Origin: Pseudoduganella rivuli
GTDB taxonomy: Bacteria; Pseudomonadota; Gammaproteobacteria; Burkholderiales; Burkholderiaceae_D
Direction of reading: 5' to 3'
Assembly (NCBI RefSeq): GCF_009674485.1
Contig: NZ_WKJJ01000016.1
Location: 163,158-227,157, forward strand
Length of the DNA stretch: 64,000 nt
Under the pieces are notes generated by a model. The model made no database searches. It had not been told where the DNA came from and worked only from the letters and a program-made list of their open reading frames with translations. Each line of letters starts with the position of its first letter. Within the stretch, counting starts at the first letter, position 1. Both the position numbers and the translations under genes were made by a program. This document shows, in pieces, positions 16,401-25,348 of the stretch.

Positions 16401-18886
16401 CTCTGATTACGACATCTGTGCCCGCCAACCCGGCAGCCTCCGCCCTCCCCGGCCAGCCTTTGCTGGACCTGATACCGGGTGGCGCCGCCGTCGCGCCGGC
16501 CAGTGCCGCGCCTGTTCCCGATGCCGCAGCGATCCCTGGCGCGCCAACCGGCGCGCCGCTGCCTTTTGCACAATTGCTGGATATTGCCACGGCGGCGCTG
16601 CCCGTCGGCGCACCGGATACCGCAGCCGCCCCGGAAAGTGAAACGCCGGCGCCGGACGCCGCGCCGGATTCCACGCTGGTCCTGGCTGCACAGAATATGC
16701 TGCCGCCCGGCATGGCTGCCTTCTTCGCTCCTGGCACGGCCGCGCCTGTAACGGCGGCCCCTGCCACTGCCGGCGGACCCGGTACCGCGGCGCCGCAGGC
16801 GCCCGATAGCGTGGGTGCGGTTGGCGCCGTGGGTGGCGCCGGCGCGGCCCCAGCCACGGGGGCCGCGCGCAGCGCCGCCTTCGACATGGGACCGGCAGGC
16901 GCCGCACCCGCCGGTTATGGCTGGACGGCGCCGTCCGCCGAACCTGCGCAACCGGTATTGAATGCACAGCCGGTGCCGCCGGCCGCCCCGGCCGGCGCGC
17001 CAGTCCAGGGCGCCCAGTCCGCGCCACCATCCGCAGCGCCTGCCGCCAACGCCAATGGTTACGCCACGGCGGCGCCCGGCACGGCCGCGCCATCGTTGAC
17101 GCCGCAAGCAGCTGCGGGCAGTGCGGCAGCGACCGCAGCGCCGACTGCCGCCGGCTCCGCGGCACCTTCGGGTGCGCCGCAAGCCGCGACGGCAGCGCCA
17201 TCCGCAGCGGTGCGCTCCGCCGCCAATGCCGCTGGCACGGCGGCGCCCTCGGCGCCCGCAACATCTGGTGCAGCCTTCCGTACTGCGGCAACCGCCGCTC
17301 CCGGCACCGCCGCGCCAAACGCCTACGTCTCCGGCACCGCTGCTCCCGCCATGGCAACGGGCACGATGGCAACGGCCGCGCCCCGCGCCTCCGGTAGCGT
17401 GGATGCGGTACAGCGCGCCACGTCCGCACCCGCGGCGCTGGCGCCCTCCGCGGCTCCTGGCACTGTTGCACCTGGCACAGTCGCGCCACTGATGGCGGGC
17501 ACTGCCGTACCTGCGGCCCCCCAATACGCCACCGGCGCCAACGCACCGGTCACGGCCGCACCCACCGCCATGGCCTGGGCCGGCACTACCGCACCCGGCA
17601 CGGCGGCGCCGGTCGCGCGCGCTGCCAGCGCCAATACCGGCGCAACCGCTGCACCATCCGCGGCCCCAGTGACCACGTTCGCCACGGCGGCGGGAACGCA
17701 AGCGAGCACGGCCGCGCCAGCCGCGCCAGCGCCGAATGCCGCCACCGCCGCCCCGACGGCGGCAGCCATGGCCGCCGCCGCATTCAACCAGGCCTCCGGT
17801 ACCGCCGCTCCGGGCACCGCAGCGCCGGCGGCCGCCGGCGCCAACTGGAGTGCCGCCGCGACACCGACTGCCGCCGCGGTCAATGCCGCGCCAACGACGG
17901 CTCCGGCTTATACCAATACCACGGCAGCGCCCGTCGCCGCCCCCGCCTTTGTGCCGGGGACAACCGCCCCGGTGCGCATGGGCGGCACGTCCGCGCCATC
18001 CGCGCAACCGGTACGCGCTTCGGCTACCGCTTCGAGCGCGTCGGCCGGCGGCACGTCCGGTGCGGCGTCCCTCGCTACCGCCAATACGGCCACGTCGGCG
18101 CCAACCGCTCCGGCCGTGGCAAGTGCGCCATCCGACACCGGCGATACGCCGACGGCGGCGCCATCGGCCGCATCGGCAGCCCAGCCGGCCGATGTCCCGG
18201 CCGTGCCGGAACCCGTCCAGCAAGCGGCCGACCAGATGCTGGCGCGCCGCGCCACCGGCATGCCGCGCGCGGAAACCACGTTCAGCGGCGCCGCACTGGC
18301 CGCCGCCGCCGCGCCGGGCGCCGGTACCGCGACCCTTGCCGCCAGCGCCGACAGCAATGTGGCGCCGGCATCGTTCACGTCGCTGCACCAGTTGAACCTG
18401 GGCGCCGCCATTGGCGCGGCCCAGCCGCAAGGCCAGCCATCGAATGTATTGAAACTGTCCGGCGAGCCGGAGCAGTGGCAGCAACCGCTGCGCGCCGCGC
18501 TGGGCGACCGCCTGCAATTGCAAATGCAGCGCGGCAGCGAGCAAGCCGTCATCACGCTGGACCCGCCAAATATGGGCCGCGTGGAAATTGCTATCCGCCA
18601 TACGCAGGGTTCGCTGCAGGTGGCGATTACCGCCAACAATTCCGAAGTATTGCGCCAGCTGAACACCATCAGCGACAGCGTGCGCCAGGACTTGTCACAG
18701 CGTAATTTCACGGATGTGACCGTGACGGTCGCGTCCGCATCGCGCGGCAACGCCGGCCAGAACCTGGCCGATGGCGGCGGCAACGCACGCCAGCAGCAAG
18801 GCCGCGAACAGGAACAACGCAACCCGGGCCGCGCCCTGTCGGATGGCGACAACGCGTCCTCTACCTTTGCAATGAATCGGGAGTAA
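16397..18886 (+). CDS. fliK: Hook-length control protein FliK with giant Thr/Ala/Pro-rich region
   Basis: An 829-residue protein, about twice the usual FliK length. The C-terminal FliK domain is clear at about residues 700-785: RLQLQMQRGSEQAVITLDPP, MGRVEIAIRH and LQVAITANNSEVLRQL. It triggers the FlhB switch. Nearly everything between residues 30 and 640 is low-complexity Ala/Pro/Thr/Gly built from motifs such as TAAP and GTAAP. FliK acts as an exported ruler, so this region would be expected to set hook length if extended. The ATG at 16397 overlaps the fliT stop; a longer in-frame start at 16346 would lie inside fliT. The composition makes this stretch prone to replication slippage, so length may vary between strains. 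Position matches lafE. Confidence 0.9.
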   Translation: MTLITTSVPANPAASALPGQPLLDLIPGGAAVAPASAAPVPDAAAIPGAPTGAPLPFAQLLDIATAALPVGAPDTAAAPESETPAPDAAPDSTLVLAAQNMLPPGMAAFFAPGTAAPVTAAPATAGGPGTAAPQAPDSVGAVGAVGGAGAAPATGAARSAAFDMGPAGAAPAGYGWTAPSAEPAQPVLNAQPVPPAAPAGAPVQGAQSAPPSAAPAANANGYATAAPGTAAPSLTPQAAAGSAAATAAPTAAGSAAPSGAPQAATAAPSAAVRSAANAAGTAAPSAPATSGAAFRTAATAAPGTAAPNAYVSGTAAPAMATGTMATAAPRASGSVDAVQRATSAPAALAPSAAPGTVAPGTVAPLMAGTAVPAAPQYATGANAPVTAAPTAMAWAGTTAPGTAAPVARAASANTGATAAPSAAPVTTFATAAGTQASTAAPAAPAPNAATAAPTAAAMAAAAFNQASGTAAPGTAAPAAAGANWSAAATPTAAAVNAAPTTAPAYTNTTAAPVAAPAFVPGTTAPVRMGGTSAPSAQPVRASATASSASAGGTSGAASLATANTATSAPTAPAVASAPSDTGDTPTAAPSAASAAQPADVPAVPEPVQQAADQMLARRATGMPRAETTFSGAALAAAAAPGAGTATLAASADSNVAPASFTSLHQLNLGAAIGAAQPQGQPSNVLKLSGEPEQWQQPLRAALGDRLQLQMQRGSEQAVITLDPPNMGRVEIAIRHTQGSLQVAITANNSEVLRQLNTISDSVRQDLSQRNFTDVTVTVASASRGNAGQNLADGGGNARQQQGREQEQRNPGRALSDGDNASSTFAMNRE

Positions 18887-18893
18887 TTTATAG

Positions 18894-19367
18894 ATGAATA
18901 AAAAACTGGTGATTGCAGTGGTGGCGGCGCTGCTGGTGGGCGTCGGAGTCGCGGGCGGTGCCTGGTGGTACCTGAGCAAGAAAGCGCCGGCGGCGGAAAA
19001 CGGTAAGGCCGAGGCCAAGCATGAAGAAGCGAAGCCGGCCAACACCGAGCCACCCAAGTACATCACCGTGGAAAAGGTGATTGTCATGCTGAGGCGCAGC
19101 GAAGGCGAAAGTGTGACGCACTACCTGTCGGCGGACCTGGTGATCGCCACCACCGCCAAGCAGGAAAAAGAATGCAAGGAACATTTGCCGTTGTTGCGCA
19201 GCGTGGCCGTCAAAGCCCTGTCGTCGCTGCCGATGGCCAAAGCGTCAACGATGTCGATCGACCAGTTCTCGGAAGAATTGAACAAGGCATTCGAAGAAAC
19301 CTACGCCAGGGATAAGCGTGAAAAGCCGTTCAGCGAAGTGATGATCGGCAAACTGATTGTGGAATAA
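18894..19367 (+). CDS. fliL: Flagellar basal body-associated protein FliL (LafF-like)
   Basis: FliL, 157 residues, has a single N-terminal membrane helix (KLVIAVVAALLVGVGVAGGA), a charged Lys/Glu/Ala linker, and a periplasmic domain with KYITVEKVIVMLRR and a C-terminal RDKREKPFSEVMIGKLIVE. FliL forms rings around stators and supports torque under load. It lies 7 bp after fliK and 9 bp before fliA, the lafF-lafS arrangement of lateral loci. Confidence 0.88.
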   Translation: MNKKLVIAVVAALLVGVGVAGGAWWYLSKKAPAAENGKAEAKHEEAKPANTEPPKYITVEKVIVMLRRSEGESVTHYLSADLVIATTAKQEKECKEHLPLLRSVAVKALSSLPMAKASTMSIDQFSEELNKAFEETYARDKREKPFSEVMIGKLIVE

Positions 19368-19376
19368 AGCCAAAAC

Positions 19377-20135
19377 ATGGGTGGGACAGGCATGGGCTAC
19401 ATAGAACAATACCCGGACGCATATGCCGAGAGCTATGGCGACGCGGGCAGCGCGCCGGTCACGCACAGCGTGGCTGACGAGCAGAAGCACCTGCTTTCCT
19501 ATGCGCCGCTGGTGAAACGCATCGTACGCCAGCTCAATTCGCAGATTGCCGGCGCCATCGACCGCGACGACATGGAGCAGATCGGGCTGATGGGCTTGCT
19601 GGAAGCGTTGCGCCGCTATGGCGAACCGGACGCGGCCTTTGGCAGCTATGCCAGCCTGCGCATCCGCGGCGCCATCCTCGATGAATTGCGCCGCCAGGAC
19701 TGGCGGCCGCGCGCCGTGCGCCAGCACAGCCATAAATTGCGCGACGCCGTGCGCGAACTGACGCGCAAGCTGGGCCATGAACCCGATGAGCGGGAAATCA
19801 TCACGCACCTGAAACTCACACCCGAGGAATACCAGGCGTACCAGCTCGATGAAAGCGCGGAATTGCTGGCCAGTTTCGACGAAGTCTTGCAGGACACGCT
19901 GGGAGGCGGCGGCGAAAGCACGCCCAGCCCGGAAGAACAATTGATCGTGCGGCGCAGCCTCGCCCAGGCCCTGATGAGCCTGGACGAACGGGAACAGCGC
20001 GTGGTGCAAATGTATTACGAATTCGAGCTCAGCTACAAAGAAATCGCTGCCGTGCTGGATTTGACGGACGCGCGCGTGTGCCAGTTGAACAAGGCCGCGC
20101 TGAACAAGATGAAAGCGGTGCTCAAGAGCGCCTGA
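19377..20135 (+). CDS. fliA: Flagellar sigma factor FliA (sigma-28, LafS-like)
   Basis: A 252-residue sigma-70 family protein of the FliA/WhiG type. Region 2 is LLSYAPLVKRIVRQLNSQI, then DRDDMEQIGLMGLLEALRRY and FGSYASLRIRGAILDELRRQ; region 3 is KLGHEPDEREIITHLKL; region 4 is LDEREQRVVQMYYEFELSYK and the helix-turn-helix DLTDARVCQL. It directs RNA polymerase to late flagellar promoters and would be held by FlgM (22161). Either ATG at 19377 or ATG at 19392 could be the start; the second has GGTGGG upstream. Encoding the sigma factor between fliL and motA is a lateral/Flag-2 trait (lafS). Confidence 0.93.
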   Translation: MGGTGMGYIEQYPDAYAESYGDAGSAPVTHSVADEQKHLLSYAPLVKRIVRQLNSQIAGAIDRDDMEQIGLMGLLEALRRYGEPDAAFGSYASLRIRGAILDELRRQDWRPRAVRQHSHKLRDAVRELTRKLGHEPDEREIITHLKLTPEEYQAYQLDESAELLASFDEVLQDTLGGGGESTPSPEEQLIVRRSLAQALMSLDEREQRVVQMYYEFELSYKEIAAVLDLTDARVCQLNKAALNKMKAVLKSA

Positions 20136-20189
20136 TCCGCTGCGGTGGATGCAAGGAAACCAAGTTAATAAGCAGAAAGGCGTTCTATT

Positions 20190-21113
20190 ATGCAAGTCTT
20201 TTTAGGCATCATGATTGTGCTGGGCTCCGTGTTCGGCGGCTTTGCCATGATGGGTGGTGCATTCCACCAGATCTGGCAGCCGATCGAATTGATCGTGATT
20301 GCCGGCGCGGGCGCCGGCGCCATTGTGATTGGCAATCCCAAGCACGTGCTGGCGGAAATGGGCGCCCAGCTGAAAAAAGTGGTGGTGCGCAAGAAATATG
20401 ACTCGGAATTCCAGCGCCAGTTACTGCTGCTGATGTATGAACTGCTGCAACTGGCGGCCGGCGGCCTGAAAGCGCTGGATGCGCACGTGGAGGCGCCGAA
20501 GGATTCGCCACTGTTCCAGCGCTACCCGCTGGTGCTGGAAGAATCGAAATTGCTGGCGTTCATCGTCGACAACTTCCGCCTGATGGCAATGGGCAAGATC
20601 AACGCGCACGAACTGGAAGGCGTGCTGGAGCAGGAACTGGAAGCCATCCATGAAGAAATGAACCAGCCGGCCAAGTCCATCGGCAAGATCGGCGAAGCAA
20701 TGCCGGGCTTCGGCATTCTGGCGGCCGTGCTGGGTATCGTGATTACCATGAGCACCGTGTCCGAAGGCGCCACGTCAGGCGAAATCGCGGAACACGTGGG
20801 CGCCGCGATGGTCGGTACCTTCATCGGTATTTTCCTGTGCTACGGCGTGCTGGATCCAATTTCCAACGTGATGAAGCAACTGGTCAACCAGGAAGCGTCC
20901 AACAAGGAATGCGTGAAAGTCGTGCTGGTGACGCACGTGGCGGGCAAACCGCCACTGCTGGCGATCGACGCGGGCCGCCGCCTGGTGGCGCTGAACGTGA
21001 AACCAAGCTTCGCCCAGCTGGAACGCTGGATCAACGAGCTGGAAGGCCGCGACAGCGAACCGGACGCCGGTTCAGGCTCGCGCCGGGGAGGTGGCCGTGC
21101 AAAAGCCGCATGA
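20190..21113 (+). CDS. motA: Flagellar stator protein MotA (LafT-like)
   Basis: MotA, 307 residues, is the five-subunit part of the stator. There are four membrane helices, the first MQVFLGIMIVLGSVFGGFAM and the last pair around GIVITMSTVSEG and MVGTFIGIFLCYGVLDP. The cytoplasmic loop carries the residues that contact FliG. Proline residues near AMPGFGILAAVLG match the conserved Pro of the channel. The basic C-terminal tail is RGGGRAKAA. The end overlaps the motB start. Confidence 0.94.
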   Translation: MQVFLGIMIVLGSVFGGFAMMGGAFHQIWQPIELIVIAGAGAGAIVIGNPKHVLAEMGAQLKKVVVRKKYDSEFQRQLLLLMYELLQLAAGGLKALDAHVEAPKDSPLFQRYPLVLEESKLLAFIVDNFRLMAMGKINAHELEGVLEQELEAIHEEMNQPAKSIGKIGEAMPGFGILAAVLGIVITMSTVSEGATSGEIAEHVGAAMVGTFIGIFLCYGVLDPISNVMKQLVNQEASNKECVKVVLVTHVAGKPPLLAIDAGRRLVALNVKPSFAQLERWINELEGRDSEPDAGSGSRRGGGRAKAA

Positions 21114-22095
21114 GAAACATGAGCAGACTATCGTCAAGCGCGGCGGCGGCAAGCACGCGCATGACGATCACGGCGGCGCCTGGAAAGTGGCGTTCGCCGA
21201 TTTTTGCCTTGCACTGATGTGCCTGTTCCTCGTGCTGTGGCTGATGGCGGCGAGGAATACGGAATCCCTGCAACACATCCTGACCGAGGCGGACGGTAAC
21301 AAGACTGACCAGGGTAAAGGCGTGATGCCGGAACAGGTGGGCGGCCCGCGCGGCAGCCTGATCGAGCGCTTCCCCATGCCGCGCACGGGTAAAACCGACG
21401 CCCCCGGCACGGCGCTGGCCAGCGGTGCGGATTCGTCGGAAATCCAGGATGCCCGCGTCAGCTATGAAACCCCGGGCGACTTGCAAAAACTGTCGAAAGC
21501 GCTGGCCAAGATGAGCACGGACGCGGGCCTGGCGCAAAATCTGGAATCCGTCATTACGCCATACGGCTTGCGCGTGATGCTGCACGACACGGATAAACAA
21601 GGCATGTTCGTGCGCGGCAGCGCCATCCCGACCGACCGTTTCAACAACTTGCTGAAACAGATGGGTCCGTTGTTCGAGCGCATGGAAAACCGGATGCTGG
21701 TGGTCGGCCACACGGATTCGACGCAGTATGCGGACACCGGTTACTTTGCTTATTCGAACTGGACGCTGTCGTCCAACCGCGCGATGGCGGCCCGCTCGGT
21801 GCTGCTGTCCGGCGGCATGCGCAAGGACAGCGTGCTGCAGGTGGTGGGCATGGCCGACCGCGCGCCGATCGATACGCAAAAAGCCGATGCGGGCGTCAAC
21901 CGCCGCATCGAACTGTTGATCCTGACGCCGGAACAATCGAGGGCGGTGTCCGCCATGTTTGGCATGCCTGGCAACAGCCATGGATTGGGTGGCGAAATCA
22001 GTACCGCCGTGCCGGATGCGAATGCTTTGCAGCAACTACGCAACAAGCTGGGTCCGGAAGGCAAATACGGGACAGGCCGCAACAATGGAAATTGA
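21097..22095 (+). CDS. motB: Flagellar stator protein MotB (LafU-like)
   Basis: MotB, 332 residues from the GTG at 21097. That start is preferred over GTG at 21091 because GGGGAGG ends 5 bp before it. The membrane helix WKVAFADFCLALMCLFLVLW carries Asp35, the proton-binding residue, so the motor is probably proton-driven. A periplasmic OmpA-like peptidoglycan-binding domain follows: MLVVGHTDSTQY, LSSNRAMAARSVLLSGG and NRRIELLIL. It overlaps motA by 17 bp and completes the lafT-lafU pair. Confidence 0.93.
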   Translation: MQKPHEKHEQTIVKRGGGKHAHDDHGGAWKVAFADFCLALMCLFLVLWLMAARNTESLQHILTEADGNKTDQGKGVMPEQVGGPRGSLIERFPMPRTGKTDAPGTALASGADSSEIQDARVSYETPGDLQKLSKALAKMSTDAGLAQNLESVITPYGLRVMLHDTDKQGMFVRGSAIPTDRFNNLLKQMGPLFERMENRMLVVGHTDSTQYADTGYFAYSNWTLSSNRAMAARSVLLSGGMRKDSVLQVVGMADRAPIDTQKADAGVNRRIELLILTPEQSRAVSAMFGMPGNSHGLGGEISTAVPDANALQQLRNKLGPEGKYGTGRNNGN

Positions 22096-22160
22096 ACGAA
22101 ACTACGCTCGCCAGCGTAAGGCGGGTTAAGATGAGCATCTCGAAGACAAGAGGTCAGCGT

Positions 22161-22439
22161 ATGAGAATTTCTTCCGGGATCGGTGACGCCTTTTCCGTCA
22201 ACCGTGTCGCAGACAATGCCCCGGCGGAAGGCCCGCAAGCCCCCGCCACCAGCAACAAACCTGCCGAAATGCAATCGGCCGTATTGCAGCCAGCCATGGC
22301 CGCCTTGAAAGAGATGCCGGAAATGGACCTGGACCGGATTGCCATGCTGCGCGATGCGCTGGCGAAAGGCGAACTGCCGTTCGATCCGGACCGCCTGGCG
22401 GGCCTGGTGCAGCGCTTCCATATGGGAACTGACAAGTGA
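22161..22439 (+). CDS. flgM: Anti-sigma-28 factor FlgM
   Basis: FlgM, 92 residues from the ATG at 22161, preceded by AAGAGG with 7-bp spacing. Longer in-frame starts (TTG at 22092 overlapping motB) lack a good ribosome-binding site. The C-terminal half has the anti-sigma pattern: DLDRIAMLRDALAKGELPFD followed by PDRLAGLVQRF. FlgM sequesters FliA until it is exported through the finished hook. The stop overlaps the GTG start of flgN (GTGA). Confidence 0.86.
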   Translation: MRISSGIGDAFSVNRVADNAPAEGPQAPATSNKPAEMQSAVLQPAMAALKEMPEMDLDRIAMLRDALAKGELPFDPDRLAGLVQRFHMGTDK

Positions 22440-22870
22440 GTAATGTCGCACCGACGCGCCAGGACGCGTTGCAGAGTTTGTTGCAGGGGGTGGCGGCCGA
22501 CCAGCAAGCCTACACGGCGTTGCAGGCGTTGCTGGAGCGGCAATTTGCCGCCGCGCTGCGCCGCCAGGCACAGCACCTCAATGAATTGGCTGAAGAAATT
22601 TCTGTTTTGGTCGATACCATGGAACAACGCCGCCGCGAACGTGTCGCGCTGGCGCAAGCCGTTGCCGGACCGGAAGCCCGCATGGCCGACGTTTATGCCT
22701 TGCTGAAGCCGGATGCGCGCAAGCGGCTGGAAGCCGACTGGCTGGCACTGGAAACCATGGCGAAAGAATGCAAGCGGCTGGGCAAACGCAATACCGATTT
22801 GATGGTCGAGCAATATTCCATCATGCAGCGCGTGCTGCATGGCGATAACCAGATTTACGAACCGGTTTAA
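22436..22870 (+). CDS. flgN: Flagellar chaperone FlgN
   Basis: A 144-residue, all-helical protein with the FlgN layout: LQGVAADQQAYTALQALLER, LNELAEEISVLVDTMEQRRR and a C-terminal helix with KECKRLGKRNTDLMVEQYSI. FlgN is the export chaperone for the hook-filament junction proteins FlgK and FlgL (31292, 32671). The start is GTG, overlapping flgM. Confidence 0.88.
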   Translation: MSNVAPTRQDALQSLLQGVAADQQAYTALQALLERQFAAALRRQAQHLNELAEEISVLVDTMEQRRRERVALAQAVAGPEARMADVYALLKPDARKRLEADWLALETMAKECKRLGKRNTDLMVEQYSIMQRVLHGDNQIYEPV

Positions 22871-22888
22871 CCGATACCCTGTTTGAAC

Positions 22889-23710
22889 ATGAGCCGTCCT
22901 GATTTCACCGCGTTCACCGCCACCACCCGGCCGACCCAGGCCACGGCGGCCACGCTCAGTAATGTGCGTCCGACCGCGGCCACCGGCGGCGCGTCGGCGT
23001 CGTTTGCCGCCTCATTTTCCACATCCATGGCAGCCATGAACGCGCCCTTCGCGTCCGGCGGCAACACCACGTTCAGCAAGGCGCAGCGCGACGTGGCGGC
23101 CTTTATCCAGGAAGCCGTGAGCCCGGAACCGGGCGTGCTGCCGTCGCAAAGTTCGGCGTCGCTGGCCATGCGCGCCCGCGCGGCCGGCATGGCCGACAGC
23201 AGCGGCGCCATCATGGCGGCCACCCTGAACAATGCCAACAGCGCATCGCAAAAAGAATTCCTCGAATCCATCATGCCGTGGGCCACGGAAGCGGCGCAAA
23301 AGCTGGGCGTCGCGCCGGAACTGGTGGCGGCGCACGCGGCGCTGGAATCGGGCTGGGGCCAGCATCCACTGGGCGCCAGCAACAACCTGTTCGGCATCAA
23401 GGCCGGCAGCCAGTGGCAAGGGGGCGTCACGTCCGCCGCCACCACGGAATATGCGTATGGCTTGCCGATGAAGAAAGTCGAAAAATTCCGCAGCTACCCG
23501 GATACGGCCAGCGCCTTCCGCGACTACGCCAATGTCCTGGTCGACAACCCGCGCTACCGCGACGCGTTGAACACGGGGTCCGACGCGCGGGCCTTTGCGC
23601 AAGGCGTGGCGCGCGGCGGCTACGCCACCGACCCGTCGTATGCGGATAAATTAATGAAACTGGCAACCCAGCTGCAACGGCGGCAGCCGGTGCAGCCTAC
23701 AGGGGATTAA
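22889..23710 (+). CDS. Flagellar peptidoglycan glucosaminidase (FlgJ C-terminal domain as a separate gene)
   Basis: A 273-residue protein whose last 150 residues are a glucosaminidase-type domain as in the C-terminal half of FlgJ: FLESIMPWATEAAQKLGVAP, AAHAALESGWGQHPLG with the putative catalytic Glu, NNLFGIKAGSQW, KFRSYPDTASAFRDYANVL and GYATDPSYADKL. The first ~110 residues are Ala/Thr/Ser-rich and do not contain the rod-binding domain of FlgJ. That domain is encoded alone at 30703. The enzyme should cut the peptidoglycan locally so the rod can pass. There is no cleavable signal peptide, so export through the flagellar gate is likely, as for FlgJ. It lies after flgN, and its stop overlaps the convergent flgA stop. 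Confidence 0.87.
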   Translation: MSRPDFTAFTATTRPTQATAATLSNVRPTAATGGASASFAASFSTSMAAMNAPFASGGNTTFSKAQRDVAAFIQEAVSPEPGVLPSQSSASLAMRARAAGMADSSGAIMAATLNNANSASQKEFLESIMPWATEAAQKLGVAPELVAAHAALESGWGQHPLGASNNLFGIKAGSQWQGGVTSAATTEYAYGLPMKKVEKFRSYPDTASAFRDYANVLVDNPRYRDALNTGSDARAFAQGVARGGYATDPSYADKLMKLATQLQRRQPVQPTGD

Positions 23711-24426
23711 TTCACCATGGGCAGCTCGGCAGGTTCCACTGTTCCGCTGCCCGTGATCCGGGCCCGTATCACGGTGCCACTGACGTTGCGCACGCGGATC
23801 ACCGTGCCGCGCGCACCGGGATCCAGCGCCTCCCCCGCCATGCTCACTTCGATCTGTTCACGCCGCGCCACGATGCGCACGGGATCGCCCCGCTTGATCA
23901 CCTGCGCTTCCACCAGCATGCTCTGGCGCAGCAATTCGCCATTGCGCAGCGAGCGCCGCGCCGACATGCCCAGCAACGTGGATTCATCGGCCACGGTATC
24001 CGTGACCAGCGTGATGTCGCGCCGCTCGAACGCCACGTCGGCCGCCGCCACCGGCTTACCGGCCGGAACATCGGCCGCCATCACGGCCACCGTCGCCGTG
24101 ACTTTGGCGCGCACGATGAAGTCATATTTCCAACCGTCGGCGCCCGGACATTCCGCGATCAGCCGCATGCGCGTTGGCTGCCTGACATCGGCCGCCTCCA
24201 CCGCGACTTTCCCCTTGCACGGCGGGACCGTGCGCGTGACGACGGCCGCGACTTCGAACTTCGCGTCACGCCATCCAGCCGATTCTGCACTCCTTGATAA
24301 CTGCTCTTTGGCAACCTGTTCCACCTGCGCCACAATCTGGTCTGAACTCGATATTGCCATGCAAAGATTTGGCATGCCGACCGACAACAGCAGCACGAAC
24401 CGGGGTACAATGGGTTTGTTGAACAT
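23707..24426 (-). CDS. flgA: P-ring assembly chaperone FlgA
   Basis: FlgA, 239 residues, is the periplasmic chaperone for the P-ring protein FlgI. It has a signal-peptide-like N-terminus (FVLLLSVGMPNLCMA) and the SAF and C-terminal domains of the family: ADVPAGKPVAAADVAFERRD, LLGMSARRSLRNGELL and a final block with RGDPVRIVARREQIEVSMAG and GTVIRVRNVSG. The ATG at 24426 is preferred to the TTG two codons earlier. It is the only leftward gene in the right half of the locus and diverges from flgB, as in many flagellar systems. Confidence 0.92.
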   Translation of the reverse strand: MFNKPIVPRFVLLLSVGMPNLCMAISSSDQIVAQVEQVAKEQLSRSAESAGWRDAKFEVAAVVTRTVPPCKGKVAVEAADVRQPTRMRLIAECPGADGWKYDFIVRAKVTATVAVMAADVPAGKPVAAADVAFERRDITLVTDTVADESTLLGMSARRSLRNGELLRQSMLVEAQVIKRGDPVRIVARREQIEVSMAGEALDPGARGTVIRVRNVSGTVIRARITGSGTVEPAELPMVN

Positions 24427-24533
24427 GAGCAATAATACCTTTACTATTACGGTGGCGTTGCGCAGTGGCGATACCTAGTACGCTGCGGTGCAATTGTACA
24501 TGGGCGACAGCGAGTTAACAGGGGGAAGGCGCT

Positions 24534-24896
24534 ATGGGAATTAACTTCAAGGACGCCATCGGCATGCATGCCGATGCACTTCACTTGCGTGCCGACCGCA
24601 CGCGCATCCTGGCCACCAATATCGCGAATGAAAACACGCCGGGCTTCAAGGCCCAGGACATGAATTTCGGCGCCATGCTGGCCAATACACAGGCGACGCA
24701 AAAAGGCGAACCCACGTTCGAAGGCGATGAGGGCCGCATGTACCGCGTTCCCTTCCACCCCACCCGCGACGGCAACACCGTCGAGATCGGTGTTGAACAG
24801 GCAGCGTTCTCGCAAAACTCCACGGAATTCGGCACCAGCCTCACCTTCATCAACATGAAGCTGAAGGGCCTGGCCAAAGCCATCAACGGACAATAG
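24534..24896 (+). CDS. flgB: Flagellar rod protein FlgB
   Basis: FlgB, 120 residues, is a proximal rod subunit. The N-terminal rod motif ILATNIANENTPGFKAQDMN is present, with the usual short middle and a C-terminal helix (GTSLTFINMKLKGLAKAI). It starts after GGGGGAAG and opens the rightward rod-hook operon flgB-L. Confidence 0.94.
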   Translation: MGINFKDAIGMHADALHLRADRTRILATNIANENTPGFKAQDMNFGAMLANTQATQKGEPTFEGDEGRMYRVPFHPTRDGNTVEIGVEQAAFSQNSTEFGTSLTFINMKLKGLAKAINGQ

Positions 24897-24928
24897 AACT
24901 CCAGACCCCACTCCAAGAGGGCCGCACC

Positions 24929-25345
24929 ATGAGCTTCAAAGATATTTCGCAAATCGCCGGTTCCGCCATGGCGGCACAAACCGTGCGCCTGAATACCGTC
25001 GCCAGTAACCTTGCCAACGCCGAGTCCGTAGCGGGCAGCGAAGGCCAGACCTACCGTGCGCGCAAGCCCGTGTTTGCCACGATGATGCAGGAAGGCGCTG
25101 GCGAAGGCGCCGGCGGCCGCGTGCAAGTGGTCGACGTGGTGGAAAGCAACGAGCCGCTGCGCCGCGTGTATGAACCGGGCAATCCGCTGGCCAATGCGGA
25201 AGGCATGGTGTTTTATCCCAACGTGAACCAGGTGGCGGAAATGACGGACATGATGTCGGCCGCGCGCGCGTTTGAAACCAATGTCGAAGTGCTGGGCCGC
25301 ATCCGCGGCATGCAGCAGTCGCTGCTGAAACTGGGCGAGGGCTAA
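24929..25345 (+). CDS. flgC: Flagellar rod protein FlgC
   Basis: FlgC, 138 residues, is a proximal rod subunit. The N-terminal motif reads LNTVASNLANAESV and the C-terminal family block MTDMMSAARAFETNVEVLGR. PGNPLANAEGMVFYPNVN is the typical FlgC mid-region. It lies 32 bp after flgB and 3 bp before flgD. Confidence 0.95.
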   Translation: MSFKDISQIAGSAMAAQTVRLNTVASNLANAESVAGSEGQTYRARKPVFATMMQEGAGEGAGGRVQVVDVVESNEPLRRVYEPGNPLANAEGMVFYPNVNQVAEMTDMMSAARAFETNVEVLGRIRGMQQSLLKLGEG

Positions 25346-25348
25346 TCC

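Noticed and set aside
16355..18601. A 748-codon open frame antisense to fliK, and other long frames in the same DNA
   Set aside because: It mirrors the Ala/Pro/Thr-rich repeat DNA of fliK, is Arg/Gly-rich noise, has no ribosome-binding site and no family features.
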